From the NCBI RefSeq assembly GCF_001423885.1, contig NZ_LMPP01000002.1, positions 566,575 through 630,574 of the forward strand: a stretch of 64,000 nucleotides of DNA, read 5' to 3'. Made by a program: the position numbers and the translations under genes. The first letter of the stretch is position 1; each line of letters opens with the position of its first letter. This document shows positions 15,317 to 23,404 of this stretch, one piece after another. This DNA is from Rathayibacter sp. Leaf185. Its GTDB lineage: Bacteria; Actinomycetota; Actinomycetes; Actinomycetales; Microbacteriaceae. The notes beneath the pieces were generated by a model that saw only the letters and a program-made list of their open reading frames with translations, searched no databases and was not told the DNA's origin.

Positions 15317-16336
15317 TCAGGCTCTCGCGACCACTCGCACCCGCGCGGTGCTCGCCCGCACCACCAGCTCGACCGGCATCGACTCGCGCACCCGCGCGAC
15401 CGACGGATCGACGAGCGCATCGAGCAGGAGGCGCGCCGCCCGCGATCCGATGGCCACAGCGGGCTGGCTGATCGAGGTCAGCCCGATCAGCGACGCCGCC
15501 TCGATGTCGTCGAACCCGATGACCGAGACGTCGCCGGGCACGTCGATGCCGGCGGCGCGCAGCCGGCCGATCGCTCCGATCGCGAGCTCGTCGTTGCCCG
15601 CGGCGATCGCGGTGAACGGAGTGCCGCTGCGCAGCGCCTCATCGGCCAGGGCGGCACCCGACTCGGTCGAGAAGTCGCCGTTGAGCATCAGCGCGTCGGG
15701 GAACGACTCCCGCAGTCCCGCGGCACGATCGCGGGTCGACACCTGCGTGCGCGGCCCGGCGATGATCAGCACCCGCTCGTGTCCGAGAGCGGCGAGGTGC
15801 TCGCCCGCCAGGCGCCCGCCGTGGCGGTTGTCGGAGGTGACCACCGTCACGTCCTCGAGCGAGGGCAGCTCCTCGTCGGCGAGCACCAGCGGGTAGTCGG
15901 CGGCGAAGGGCCGCAGCTCCTCCGTGTCGACGGGGGAGTCGCCGGCGACGTAGACGAGCCCCTCGACGGTCCGGTTGCGCAGCAGGTCGAGGTAGCGGCG
16001 GCTGCGCTGCCCGCCGATCGAGGTGCTGCAGAGGATCACGCCGTAGTCGACGGTCGCGGCGACGAGCTCGACGCCCTTCGCGATGCGGCTGAAGTACGAG
16101 GTGGTGATGTCGGGCACGGCGACCGCGAGCAGGCGGCTGCGCCCCGACTGCAGGGTGCGAGCCGCGGAGTCGGGCACGTAGCCCGACTGGCGGATGATCG
16201 CGAGGATCCGCTCGGCCGTCCGCGGGTTCACGGGGCGCTTGCCCGAGAGCACGTGCGACACCGTCGTCACGCTGACTCCCGCCAGCTGCGCGATCTGCTG
16301 CATCGTCGGTCTGCTCGCCGGCACCGGCGCCCCCAC
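15317..16336 (-). CDS. LacI-family transcriptional regulator, probable repressor of nucleoside genes
   Basis: 339 residues. LacI helix-turn-helix at about 12-35: MQQIAQLAGVSVTTVSHVLS followed by GKRPVNPRTAERIL, then a periplasmic-binding-protein-like effector domain ending VSVIGFDDIEAASLIGLTSI. GTG start at 16336; the ATG at 16303 would still keep the HTH. It is divergent from the nucleoside-type importer, with LacI-style palindromes at 16360-16371 and 16565-16578. A matching palindrome at 30817-30832 precedes nucleoside-catabolism genes. A nucleoside or base is therefore the likely effector (inference). Confidence 0.88.
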   Translation of the reverse strand: MGAPVPASRPTMQQIAQLAGVSVTTVSHVLSGKRPVNPRTAERILAIIRQSGYVPDSAARTLQSGRSRLLAVAVPDITTSYFSRIAKGVELVAATVDYGVILCSTSIGGQRSRRYLDLLRNRTVEGLVYVAGDSPVDTEELRPFAADYPLVLADEELPSLEDVTVVTSDNRHGGRLAGEHLAALGHERVLIIAGPRTQVSTRDRAAGLRESFPDALMLNGDFSTESGAALADEALRSGTPFTAIAAGNDELAIGAIGRLRAAGIDVPGDVSVIGFDDIEAASLIGLTSISQPAVAIGSRAARLLLDALVDPSVARVRESMPVELVVRASTARVRVVARA

Positions 16337-16359
16337 TCTGATCTCTGCTCGGCCGCATC

Positions 16360-16371
16360 CAAAGCGCTTTG
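16360..16371. promoter_or_regulatory. LacI-type operator O1, CAAAGCGCTTTG
   Basis: A perfect 12-base palindrome with central CG, 23 bases upstream of the LacI gene's GTG. Position suggests autoregulation. Confidence 0.7.
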
Positions 16372-16564
16372 CATCCCCAGTTCATCTCACCACACCGGGG
16401 AGCGGAAGGGGCGCGCGTCGTCATTTCGCGACTCCGCGCAGAATCCCGCCCCGGAAGCGCCGCGTTTCGACCCCGTTTCGCGCGGGAGAAAAGGACGTTA
16501 CGAAGCCCCGGACGACCCTCGGGCCGCGCCGCGCTGACCCTAGGCTCGGGAAATCCTCACGGAT
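16372..16564. promoter_or_regulatory. divergent promoter region between LacI gene and importer operon
   Basis: About 190 gene-free bases between the two operators. A TAGGCT -10 candidate for the plus-strand operon is at 16541-16546, putting the transcription start near 16553, just upstream of operator O2. I see no convincing -35 box. Confidence 0.45.
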
Positions 16565-16578
16565 GCAAAACGCTTTGC
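16565..16578. promoter_or_regulatory. LacI-type operator O2, GCAAAACGCTTTGC
   Basis: A near-perfect 14-base palindrome (one mismatched pair), about 12 bases downstream of the inferred start from the TAGGCT box. A repressor bound here would block the importer operon. Confidence 0.65.
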
Positions 16579-16604
16579 GCCCCGCGCACACGACCGGAAC
16601 CCAG

Positions 16605-17801
16605 GTGACCGTGAAAGACCTCGACCTCGCCCGCGCCGCCCAGCGCGTCTCCGTGCCCGTCGTCGCCGTGCTGCTCGCCCTCGTCATCGGCGCGATCCTG
16701 ATCGCGGTCTCGGGGCGCTCGCCGGGCGACGCGATGGCGGCCATCGGGCAGGCGGCGTTCACCTGCGACCCCGGCTACTGCAACTTCGGCACAGTGCTCA
16801 CCACCGCGACTCCGCTGATCATGACCACCCTCGGCGCCGTCATGGTGCTGCGCGCGGGGCTCTTCAGCATCGGCCAGGAGGGGCAGTACGGCCTCGGCGC
16901 CATCGCCGCCGTGATCGTCGGCTACCAGGTGCACCTCCCGGGGGGCCTGCACCCGATCGCGGCGCTCGCCGCGGCCGCCGTCGCCGGGGCGCTCGTCGGC
17001 CTCGTGCCCGCGGTGTTCCGGGTCTTCCTCGGCGCGAACGAGCTGATCGTGAGCATCATCGTCAACTCGATGGTCGCTCTGCTGCTCAGCTTCCTCATCA
17101 ACTACCCGCTGCGCGACACGGGAGGCACCGCCTCCTACACACCGCAGATCGACGAGACGGCGCGCCTGCCGATCTTCGACGTCGCCACCAAGCTCGGGGG
17201 CAACCTCGTCATCGCGCTGGCGTTCGTCGCGCTGGTCGCGGTCTACCAGTCGCGCACGACCTGGGGCTACGAGCAGCGGATGGCGGGGGAGGCCCCGGTC
17301 TTCGCGCGCTACTCCGGCATGCGCACCCGCACCGCCGTGCTGCGGGCCGCGGCCCTCGGCGGTGCGCTCGCGGGCATCGGGGGCGGCATCCAGGTGATCG
17401 GGATGAACTACCGCGTCATCGACGGGTTCCTCGACGGCACAGGGTTCAACGGGCTGACCGCCGCGATCCTCGGAGGCACCACCGTCATCGGCGGGTCGCT
17501 CGCGGCGATCCTGTTCTCGGCGATCACGGTCGGTGCGATCAACGGCCTCCAGATCCTGATGGGCATCCCGCGCGAGATCGGCGCGGTGATCCTCTCGCTG
17601 ATGATCCTGCTCGTGGCCATCCAGACCCCGCTCGCCGGCCGCCTCGAGCTCTGGCTCAGCAAGCGGCGCGGGGCGCGCGAGATCGCGGCGCGCGCGGCCG
17701 CTGCACCGCCGCCTCCGGAGCCCGTCGACACGCCCCCCGACCCCGACCTCGTCCGCGCCCACGCGGAGTCCGAGGCCCCGACCCGCGAGAGGGAGGAGTG
17801 A
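16605..17801 (+). CDS. nucleoside-type ABC transporter permease (BMP system, subunit 1)
   Basis: 398 residues with about 9-10 hydrophobic helices and the BPD_transp_2 pattern (PLIMTTLGAVMVLRAGLFSIGQEGQYGLGAI; LGANELIVSIIVNSMVALLLSFLINYPL). This is the larger permease of BMP-type importers such as NupABC/RnsABCD, which bring in nucleosides. GTG at 16605 is preferred (GGAA upstream). The ATG at 16563 overlaps operator O2, and GTG 16611 is also possible. The C-terminal 40 residues are a Pro/Glu-rich tail. First gene of a five-gene operon under LacI-type operators. Confidence 0.85.
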   Translation: MTVKDLDLARAAQRVSVPVVAVLLALVIGAILIAVSGRSPGDAMAAIGQAAFTCDPGYCNFGTVLTTATPLIMTTLGAVMVLRAGLFSIGQEGQYGLGAIAAVIVGYQVHLPGGLHPIAALAAAAVAGALVGLVPAVFRVFLGANELIVSIIVNSMVALLLSFLINYPLRDTGGTASYTPQIDETARLPIFDVATKLGGNLVIALAFVALVAVYQSRTTWGYEQRMAGEAPVFARYSGMRTRTAVLRAAALGGALAGIGGGIQVIGMNYRVIDGFLDGTGFNGLTAAILGGTTVIGGSLAAILFSAITVGAINGLQILMGIPREIGAVILSLMILLVAIQTPLAGRLELWLSKRRGAREIAARAAAAPPPPEPVDTPPDPDLVRAHAESEAPTREREE

Positions 17802-17803
17802 GC

Positions 17804-18754
17804 ATGGACTTCCTCTCGGCCTTCCTCACTCCCGAGCTGATCCACAACGGGATCCAGCTCACGACACCGATCCTGTTCGGCGCCCTCGCGGCGGCGCTCA
17901 GCTCGCGCGCCGGCGTCCTCAACCTGGCGATCGAGGCCAAGATGCTGGTCGGCGCCTTCGTCGGCCTCGTCGCCCTGGACGGCACCGGCTCGCAGCTGCT
18001 GGCGATCATCATCGCGGCCGTCGCCGGCGGGATCACCGGCGGCCTGATGGCCCTCGCCCACCGTGTCGGGGTCGACCTGATCGTCTTCGCGATCGGCCTC
18101 AACATGCTCCTCCTCGAGCTGTCGATCTATCTCATGCGCCAGTTCTTCGGCGGTGTCGGAGTCTGGACTCCGGACGTCGAGACGCTGCCCGACATCCCCC
18201 TGCCGTTCCTCGAGGACGTCCCGGTGATCGGGCCGCTCGTCAGCGGCTACAACGGGCTCGTCTACCTGGCCTTCGCCTGCGCGGCCGCCTTCGGGCTGCT
18301 GTTCCGCTACCGCCCGGGGCGGCACCTGCTCGCGGTCGGCGAGGCTCCCGGCGCCGCGAGTGCCGCGGGCATCTCGGTGCCGAGGGTGCAGACGCTGGCC
18401 CTCATCGGCTCCGGCGCCCTCGCAGCCCTCGGCGGTGCGTTCCTCACCGTCGGCGAGCTCGGCCTCTTCGCCCGCAACATGACCGACGGAGCCGGGTGGA
18501 TCGCGATCACGGCCGCGCTGCTCGCCGTGAACCGGCCCGTGTTCCTGGTTCCCGCCTCGCTCCTGTTCGGATTCTCGGACGCGTTCGCGATCCGCCTCCA
18601 GAGCACGACCGACCTGCCCCAGGTGCTCGTGCAGCTGATCCCGATGGCGGCGACGCTGATCGTCCTCGGGTTCGTCGGCTACCGGGGCCTGCGCGCCAAG
18701 GAGACCCTCGGCCTCCCGCGCCGTGCCCGACGGCAGCTCGCAGCCGTGCGCTGA
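17804..18754 (+). CDS. nucleoside-type ABC transporter permease (BMP system, subunit 2)
   Basis: 316 residues, about 8 helices, BPD_transp_2 family. The conserved opening TPILFGALAAALSSRAGVLNLAIEAKMLVGAF is diagnostic for the second permease of BMP importers. The start at 17804 has GGGAGGAG 8 bases upstream; a GTG at 17798 sits too close to it. It begins 2 bases after the first permease's stop, so the pair is coupled. It forms the membrane channel with subunit 1. Confidence 0.9.
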   Translation: MDFLSAFLTPELIHNGIQLTTPILFGALAAALSSRAGVLNLAIEAKMLVGAFVGLVALDGTGSQLLAIIIAAVAGGITGGLMALAHRVGVDLIVFAIGLNMLLLELSIYLMRQFFGGVGVWTPDVETLPDIPLPFLEDVPVIGPLVSGYNGLVYLAFACAAAFGLLFRYRPGRHLLAVGEAPGAASAAGISVPRVQTLALIGSGALAALGGAFLTVGELGLFARNMTDGAGWIAITAALLAVNRPVFLVPASLLFGFSDAFAIRLQSTTDLPQVLVQLIPMAATLIVLGFVGYRGLRAKETLGLPRRARRQLAAVR

Positions 18755-18801
18755 CCCCTCCCTCCCCAGCCCCGATCCCGCACCCGAGACCGAAGGACAC
18801 C

Positions 18802-19908
18802 ATGACCCACCGCAGCTCCGCCCTCACCCGCCGCCGTCCGCGGCAGATCGCCACCCTGGCCCTCCTGGCCGCCTCCTCCCTCGCGCTCGCCGCCTGCAGC
18901 AGCGGCGGCGGCGCCTCGGCCTCCTCGGCGGACCCCGACGCCTACAAGGTCGCCCTGGTCGGCGGAGTGGCGGGCGACCTCTCGTACACCGACTCCGCTC
19001 TCGCCGGTCTCACCGAGGCGAAGGACACCCTCGGCGTCACCACCACCCACATCGAGGCGCCCGACGTGGCGCAGGGCGAGACCCTGCTCCGCTCGGCGAT
19101 CCAGACCTCGCCCGACCTCGTGCTGAGCATCACGCTGCCGCTGGACACCGTCATCGCCATCGCCGAGCAGTACCCCGACCAGAAGATCGGCATGCCCGAC
19201 CAGAGCCTCGAGGACTCCGAGATCCCCGACAACCTCGAGCTCTACACGATCAACACCCACGAGGGCTCGTTCCTCGCGGGTCTGGTCGCGGGCACGATGA
19301 CGACCACGAAGAAGGTCGGCGCGGTCCTGGGCGGCGACTCGCCCGGTCTGAACCAGTTCGGCTGGGCGTACGAGCAGGGCGTGAAGACCGCCTGCGCCGA
19401 CTGCACCGTGCAGAAGACGTACCTCAACTTCACCTTCAACGACCCGGCGCTGGGCAAGTCGACCGCGCTCGACATGCACAGCGACGGCGTCGACGTCATC
19501 TTCCAGGTCGCGGGAGGCTCGGGAACGGGCGTCATCGAGGCGGCGGAGGAGGGCGGCTTCTACGCCATCGGCGTCGACAGCGACCAGGACTCGGTCGCTC
19601 CCGGCACGGTCATCACCTCGATGATGAAGCACGTCGACGCGAACGTCCTCAACATGGTGACCTCGGCGAAGGACGGCGACTTCACCGCCGGAGCGACCAA
19701 CGTCGGCCTCGCCGACGGGGCGACCGGCCTCTCGTGGGACGAGGGCTCGACGGTCTTCGAGGACGCGCACCCCGAGCTCGCCGAGACGATCGCCGCCGCG
19801 AAGGCGTCGGTCGAGGACTACAAGGCGCAGATCCTCGACGGCAGCTTCGAGGTCTGCGACGCCCTGAACGCCGCCGACTCGGCAGCCTGCGCCCCCTACG
19901 CCGGCTAG
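18802..19908 (+). CDS. BMP-family substrate-binding lipoprotein
   Basis: 368 residues. Type II signal peptide with an Arg-rich n-region, hydrophobic core LATLALLAASSLAL and lipobox LAAC at about 33, then a Ser/Gly/Ala linker. The mature part begins YKVALVGGVAGDLSYTDSALAGL and follows the Bmp/PnrA fold (GSFLAGLVAG, KVGAVLGGDSPGLNQFGWAYEQG). This family binds purine nucleosides in characterised members. GAAGGA precedes the ATG. It lies third in the operon, unlike the more usual first position, and a strong hairpin follows. Confidence 0.9.
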   Translation: MTHRSSALTRRRPRQIATLALLAASSLALAACSSGGGASASSADPDAYKVALVGGVAGDLSYTDSALAGLTEAKDTLGVTTTHIEAPDVAQGETLLRSAIQTSPDLVLSITLPLDTVIAIAEQYPDQKIGMPDQSLEDSEIPDNLELYTINTHEGSFLAGLVAGTMTTTKKVGAVLGGDSPGLNQFGWAYEQGVKTACADCTVQKTYLNFTFNDPALGKSTALDMHSDGVDVIFQVAGGSGTGVIEAAEEGGFYAIGVDSDQDSVAPGTVITSMMKHVDANVLNMVTSAKDGDFTAGATNVGLADGATGLSWDEGSTVFEDAHPELAETIAAAKASVEDYKAQILDGSFEVCDALNAADSAACAPYAG

Positions 19909-19918
19909 CCGCACGACC

Positions 19919-19952
19919 GCAGGAGCCGCCGTCCCCCCGCGGCGGCTCCTGC
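19919..19952 (+). terminator. hairpin after the binding-protein gene, inside the operon
   Basis: Perfect 13-base arms GCAGGAGCCGCCG (19919-19931) and CGGCGGCTCCTGC (19940-19952). Hairpins after binding-protein genes often protect that part of the mRNA or attenuate downstream genes, so binding protein can exceed ATPase (inference). Confidence 0.65.
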
Positions 19953-19995
19953 GCCGGCACCCTCCTCTCCACCATCCGTCCGGAAGGGCAGCACC

Positions 19996-21531
19996 ATGAG
20001 CACGTTCCTGAGGCTGGTCGGCCTCCGCAAGTACTTCGCCTCGTCCGGGGTGCTCGCCGTCGCCGACGTCTCGCTCGACGTGGCCGCCGGCGAGGTCGTC
20101 GCGCTCGTCGGCGAGAACGGGACGGGCAAGACCACGCTGATGAACCTCCTCTTCGGCGCGTTCCCGCTCGACGCGGGCCGCATCGAGATCGAGGGGGAGG
20201 AGGTGGCGATCCGCGGCCCCCAGGACGCGATCGACCACGGCATCGGCATGGTGCAGCAGCACTTCGCGCTCGTCCCCTCCTTCACCGTCGCCCAGAACGT
20301 GCTGCTCGGGCGCGAGCCGCGCACGCGCGACGGCCGGGTCGACGACGCCGCCGCCGAGCGCGAGGTCGCGGCGCTCGCCGACCGCCTCGGCTTCCCCATC
20401 GATCCCGGAAAGCTCGTCGCCGCGCTCCCGATCGGGCTGCAGCAGCGGGTCGAGATCCTCAAGGCGCTCGCGGGCGACACACGGCTCCTGATCCTCGACG
20501 AGCCCACCGCCGTCCTCACGCCCGCCGAGGCGGAGGACCTCCTCCGCGCGGTCCGCCACCTCGCCTCCCTCGGCACCGCCGTGGTGTTCATCAGCCACAA
20601 GCTGCCCGAGGTGATGGCGGTCGCCGACCGCATCGTGGTGATGCGCCGCGGGCACATGGTCGGCGAGATGACCGTCGCGGAGGCGTCGCCCTCGACGATC
20701 GCGCGCATGATGGTCGGCCGTGAGGTGCTCCTCACCGCCGACATCCCGCCGGGCACCCCGGGTGAGACCGTGCTCGAGGTCTCCGGGGTCTCGACGCCGC
20801 AGGTCAGCGCGGGCGACTCCGGTCTCGACGACGTGTCGCTGGCGATCGCTGCGGGCGAGATCCTCGGAGTCGCCGGCGTCAGCGGCAACGGACAGGGCGC
20901 CCTCGTCGACGCGATCGCCGGCCTCCGCCGCGTGCAGTCGGGGCGGGTCGTGATCGCCGGGAAGGACACCACCGGCCGCGGTCCGCGCGCCGCCCGCGAC
21001 GCCGGCCTCGCGCACATCGCGGAGGACCGCATGCACGTCGGCCTCAACCGCGGCGCGACCCTCGAGGAGAACGCCGTCTCGGTCGCCTACCGCTCGAGCC
21101 GCTTCCACCGCGCCGGCCTGCTCCGCCGCGGTGCGATCCACCGCTTCGCGCAGCAGCTCATCGCCGACTACGTGGTGCGCGGAGCCTCCGCCCGCCGCCT
21201 GATCGGCTCGCTCTCGGGCGGCAATCTGCAGAAGATCGTGATCGGGCGCGAGCTCGACGGCGACCCCGCGGTCATCATCGCGAACCAGCCGACCCGCGGC
21301 CTCGACGTCGGCAGCATCGAGTTCGTGCACCGGGCGCTGCTCGCCGCGCGCAGCCGCGGCGCCGGCGTGCTGCTGATCTCGGCCGAGCTCGAGGAGATCC
21401 TCTCCCTCTCGGACCGCATCGTCGTCCTCTACGAGGGCCGTCTCGCGGGCCCCTTCCCGCGCGGGGCGCTCGAGACCTCCGAGATCGGCGCGCTGATGGC
21501 CGGCTCCGGCCCGGCGGTGCCGAGCCGATGA
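19996..21531 (+). CDS. nucleoside-type ABC transporter ATP-binding protein (two ABC domains)
   Basis: 511 residues with tandem nucleotide-binding domains, as in sugar/nucleoside importers. Domain 1: Walker A GENGTGKTT (about 48-56), signature variant LPIGLQQRVEILKAL and Walker B LLILDEPTAVL. Domain 2 has a degenerate Walker A (GVSGNGQGAL), signature LSGGNLQKIVIGREL and a Walker B in which Glu is replaced (IIANQPTRGLD). These asymmetries are usual for BMP-system ATPases. GGAAGGG precedes the ATG. Its last codons overlap the start of the amidohydrolase (ATGA). Confidence 0.92.
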   Translation: MSTFLRLVGLRKYFASSGVLAVADVSLDVAAGEVVALVGENGTGKTTLMNLLFGAFPLDAGRIEIEGEEVAIRGPQDAIDHGIGMVQQHFALVPSFTVAQNVLLGREPRTRDGRVDDAAAEREVAALADRLGFPIDPGKLVAALPIGLQQRVEILKALAGDTRLLILDEPTAVLTPAEAEDLLRAVRHLASLGTAVVFISHKLPEVMAVADRIVVMRRGHMVGEMTVAEASPSTIARMMVGREVLLTADIPPGTPGETVLEVSGVSTPQVSAGDSGLDDVSLAIAAGEILGVAGVSGNGQGALVDAIAGLRRVQSGRVVIAGKDTTGRGPRAARDAGLAHIAEDRMHVGLNRGATLEENAVSVAYRSSRFHRAGLLRRGAIHRFAQQLIADYVVRGASARRLIGSLSGGNLQKIVIGRELDGDPAVIIANQPTRGLDVGSIEFVHRALLAARSRGAGVLLISAELEEILSLSDRIVVLYEGRLAGPFPRGALETSEIGALMAGSGPAVPSR

Positions 21532-22850
21532 CGCGCACCCTCGTCGTCGCCGACCACGTGCTGGCGCAGGCGGAGGCCGACGAGCTCGGCCCCGCCGTGG
21601 TCACGATCGAGGACGGGATCGTGCTCTCGGTCGAGCGCCTCCGGGGCGTCCGGCCCAGCGGACCGGACGTCGTCGACCTGGGCGCCAGCGTCGTGATGCC
21701 GGGTCTCGTCAACGCCCACGCGCACGCGCCGATGATGCTGTTCCGCGGGGTGTCCGAGGGGTACTCGCTGCTCACCCTCGAGGGCTGGCTCGGCGCCATC
21801 CGCTCGCTGGAAGCGCACCTGACCCCCGATCTGCTCTCCGCCTCCGCCTCGGTCGCCTGCGCCGAGATGATCGGCAGCGGCACCACCTTCTTCGCCGACC
21901 AGTACCTCTTCGCCGAGGCGTACCTGCCGGCCGTCGAGGCGTCGGGCCTGCGCTCCCGGGTCGCCTACGGCATCGTCGAGCTCGGCGACGACGACGCCAG
22001 AGCCGCGGGTCTCGCCGCGGCGGAGGCGTTCGTCGCCGCGTCGCAGGAGCACCCGCTCGTGCGCGGCTGGGTCGGCCCGCACGCCTTCTTCGTCGACAAC
22101 CAGGTCGAGGCGATCGAGGCCGAGGTCGCGCTCGCCCACCGCTTCGGCGTCGGCCTGCACACCCACTACGGCACCTCCGGAGAGGAGGACGCGGCCTGCC
22201 GCGAGCGCTACGGCCGCAGCGCCCTCGAGATGATGGGCGAGCTCGGTCTGTTCGACGTGCCGCTCCTCCTGGCCCACTCGAACGAGATCGTGGTGGAGGA
22301 GCTGGGTCTGCTCGCGGGGTCGCGCGCGAGCCTCGTGACCGCCGCCTCCGTCGCGATGATCAGCGGAGCCGCCGCGCCGCCCGTGCGCCAGGCCCTCGAC
22401 GCCGGAGTGAACGTGGCGATCGGCACCGACAACCTCTGCGGGAACAACAACGCCGACCTCTTCGAGGAGCTGCGGACCCTCGGCAAGCTGGCCGCCTTCG
22501 CCGAGCGGCGCCCGAACGCGATCACGTCGCGCGAGCTGCTCGGCATGGCGACCTGGCGCGGCCACCGGGCTCTCGGAGGTGCGACGGCGGACGGCACGCT
22601 GGCTCCGGGCGCGGTGGCCGACCTGATCGCACTGCCCGTCTCGGCCCTGCACCGCGGCCCTCTCGGCGCGCAGTCGCTGCACTCGGCGCTGGTCTACGGG
22701 GCCTCGGGCTTCGACACCTCGCACGTGATGACCAGCGGTCGGTGGCTGAAGCGCGACGGAGTCGTGCAGACGGTCGATCTCGCGGCGTCGCTCGAAGGGC
22801 GGCAGCGCGACTACGACGTGCTGATGGAGCGGGTGCGCGCGGCCGCGTGA
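21528..22850 (+). CDS. amidohydrolase of the MTA/SAH deaminase (nucleobase/nucleoside deaminase) class
   Basis: 440 residues; a metal-dependent TIM-barrel hydrolase with VMPGLVNAHAHAPMMLFRG (His64, His66), then GVGLHTHYGTSGEE, LLAHSNEI and IGTDNLCGNNN supplying the remaining ligands. The family deaminates purines or adenosine-type nucleosides (MTA/SAH deaminase, guanine deaminase, chlorohydrolases). The 4-base overlap with the importer ATPase couples entry of a nucleoside to its deamination. I would expect a purine or pyrimidine nucleoside, but the usual HCVH is replaced by LAHSN, so specificity is open. Confidence 0.85.
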   Translation: MTRTLVVADHVLAQAEADELGPAVVTIEDGIVLSVERLRGVRPSGPDVVDLGASVVMPGLVNAHAHAPMMLFRGVSEGYSLLTLEGWLGAIRSLEAHLTPDLLSASASVACAEMIGSGTTFFADQYLFAEAYLPAVEASGLRSRVAYGIVELGDDDARAAGLAAAEAFVAASQEHPLVRGWVGPHAFFVDNQVEAIEAEVALAHRFGVGLHTHYGTSGEEDAACRERYGRSALEMMGELGLFDVPLLLAHSNEIVVEELGLLAGSRASLVTAASVAMISGAAAPPVRQALDAGVNVAIGTDNLCGNNNADLFEELRTLGKLAAFAERRPNAITSRELLGMATWRGHRALGGATADGTLAPGAVADLIALPVSALHRGPLGAQSLHSALVYGASGFDTSHVMTSGRWLKRDGVVQTVDLAASLEGRQRDYDVLMERVRAAA

Positions 22851-22902
22851 CGCGTCAGCCGGTGCGGACGAAGACGATCTCCCCGGCGGAGCGGAGCGGG
22901 CC

Positions 22903-22908
22903 TAGTGT
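22903..22908 (+). promoter_or_regulatory. -10 box TAGTGT, leaderless start of the small membrane protein
   Basis: TAGTGT ends 6 bases before the ATG at 22915 with no ribosome site between. Confidence 0.55.
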
Positions 22909-22914
22909 CGCTGC

Positions 22915-23154
22915 ATGAGCGGGTCGGCTGAGCACGGTGTCCGAGGGGGCTGGATCCTCGTCGCGATGCTGTGCGCTGCCGGAGTGCTCCTGGTGCTGAT
23001 CGACGTCTCCACGGGCAGCTGCACCGACTACGTGAGCGCACCGGGCGTCTGCACGAGCAGCACGTCCGTCGACTCCGTGGTGCGCTGGGTCGCGGCGGGG
23101 ATCGGAGGCGCGGGCGTCGTCTTCGCGCTGGTCCGCGCGTTCCGGCGCCGCTGA
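22915..23154 (+). CDS. small two-helix membrane protein, hypothetical
   Basis: 79 residues that I do not recognise. Two hydrophobic segments (about 12-30 and 57-73) flank a short loop with two Cys (SCTDYVSAPGVC) that would lie outside the cell and could form a disulfide. It ends in a basic RAFRRR tail, which fits an in-side C-terminus. Its own leaderless-type -10 box supports it as a real gene. Confidence 0.6.
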   Translation: MSGSAEHGVRGGWILVAMLCAAGVLLVLIDVSTGSCTDYVSAPGVCTSSTSVDSVVRWVAAGIGGAGVVFALVRAFRRR

Positions 23155-23404
23155 CGCGCAGGCTCCCGCCCGCTGGTCGGGCCCGCAGCCCCGAAGGCCG
23201 GCAGACGTGTATCGAGCGCAGCAGATCGGCCGTCAGCCCTGGTTCCTGGTGCTCGTGCGTCCGCGCCCGCCAGACCACGGATCGGAGACCTCGAATCGCC
23301 TGATCGAGCAGCGGGCCTCCTCCACAGGTGCTCGTCGTGGGTGGACCGTCCCGTTTCGGCGGTCGGGCCGGTCGGGCGTCGCCCGTCCCTGTTTCGATGC
23401 TCGT
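23155..23404 (+). other. 250-base intergenic region before the DUF222/HNH gene
   Basis: No convincing gene, hairpin or operator is visible. The coding frame could be extended upstream to 23207, but the added residues are Arg/Pro-rich and unlike the family's N-terminus. Confidence 0.5.

Noticed and set aside
16563-16565. ATG as start of the first importer permease
   Set aside because: It overlaps operator O2 and would put the repressor site inside the coding region; GTG 16605 or 16611 follows a plausible GGAA and keeps the operator in the leader.
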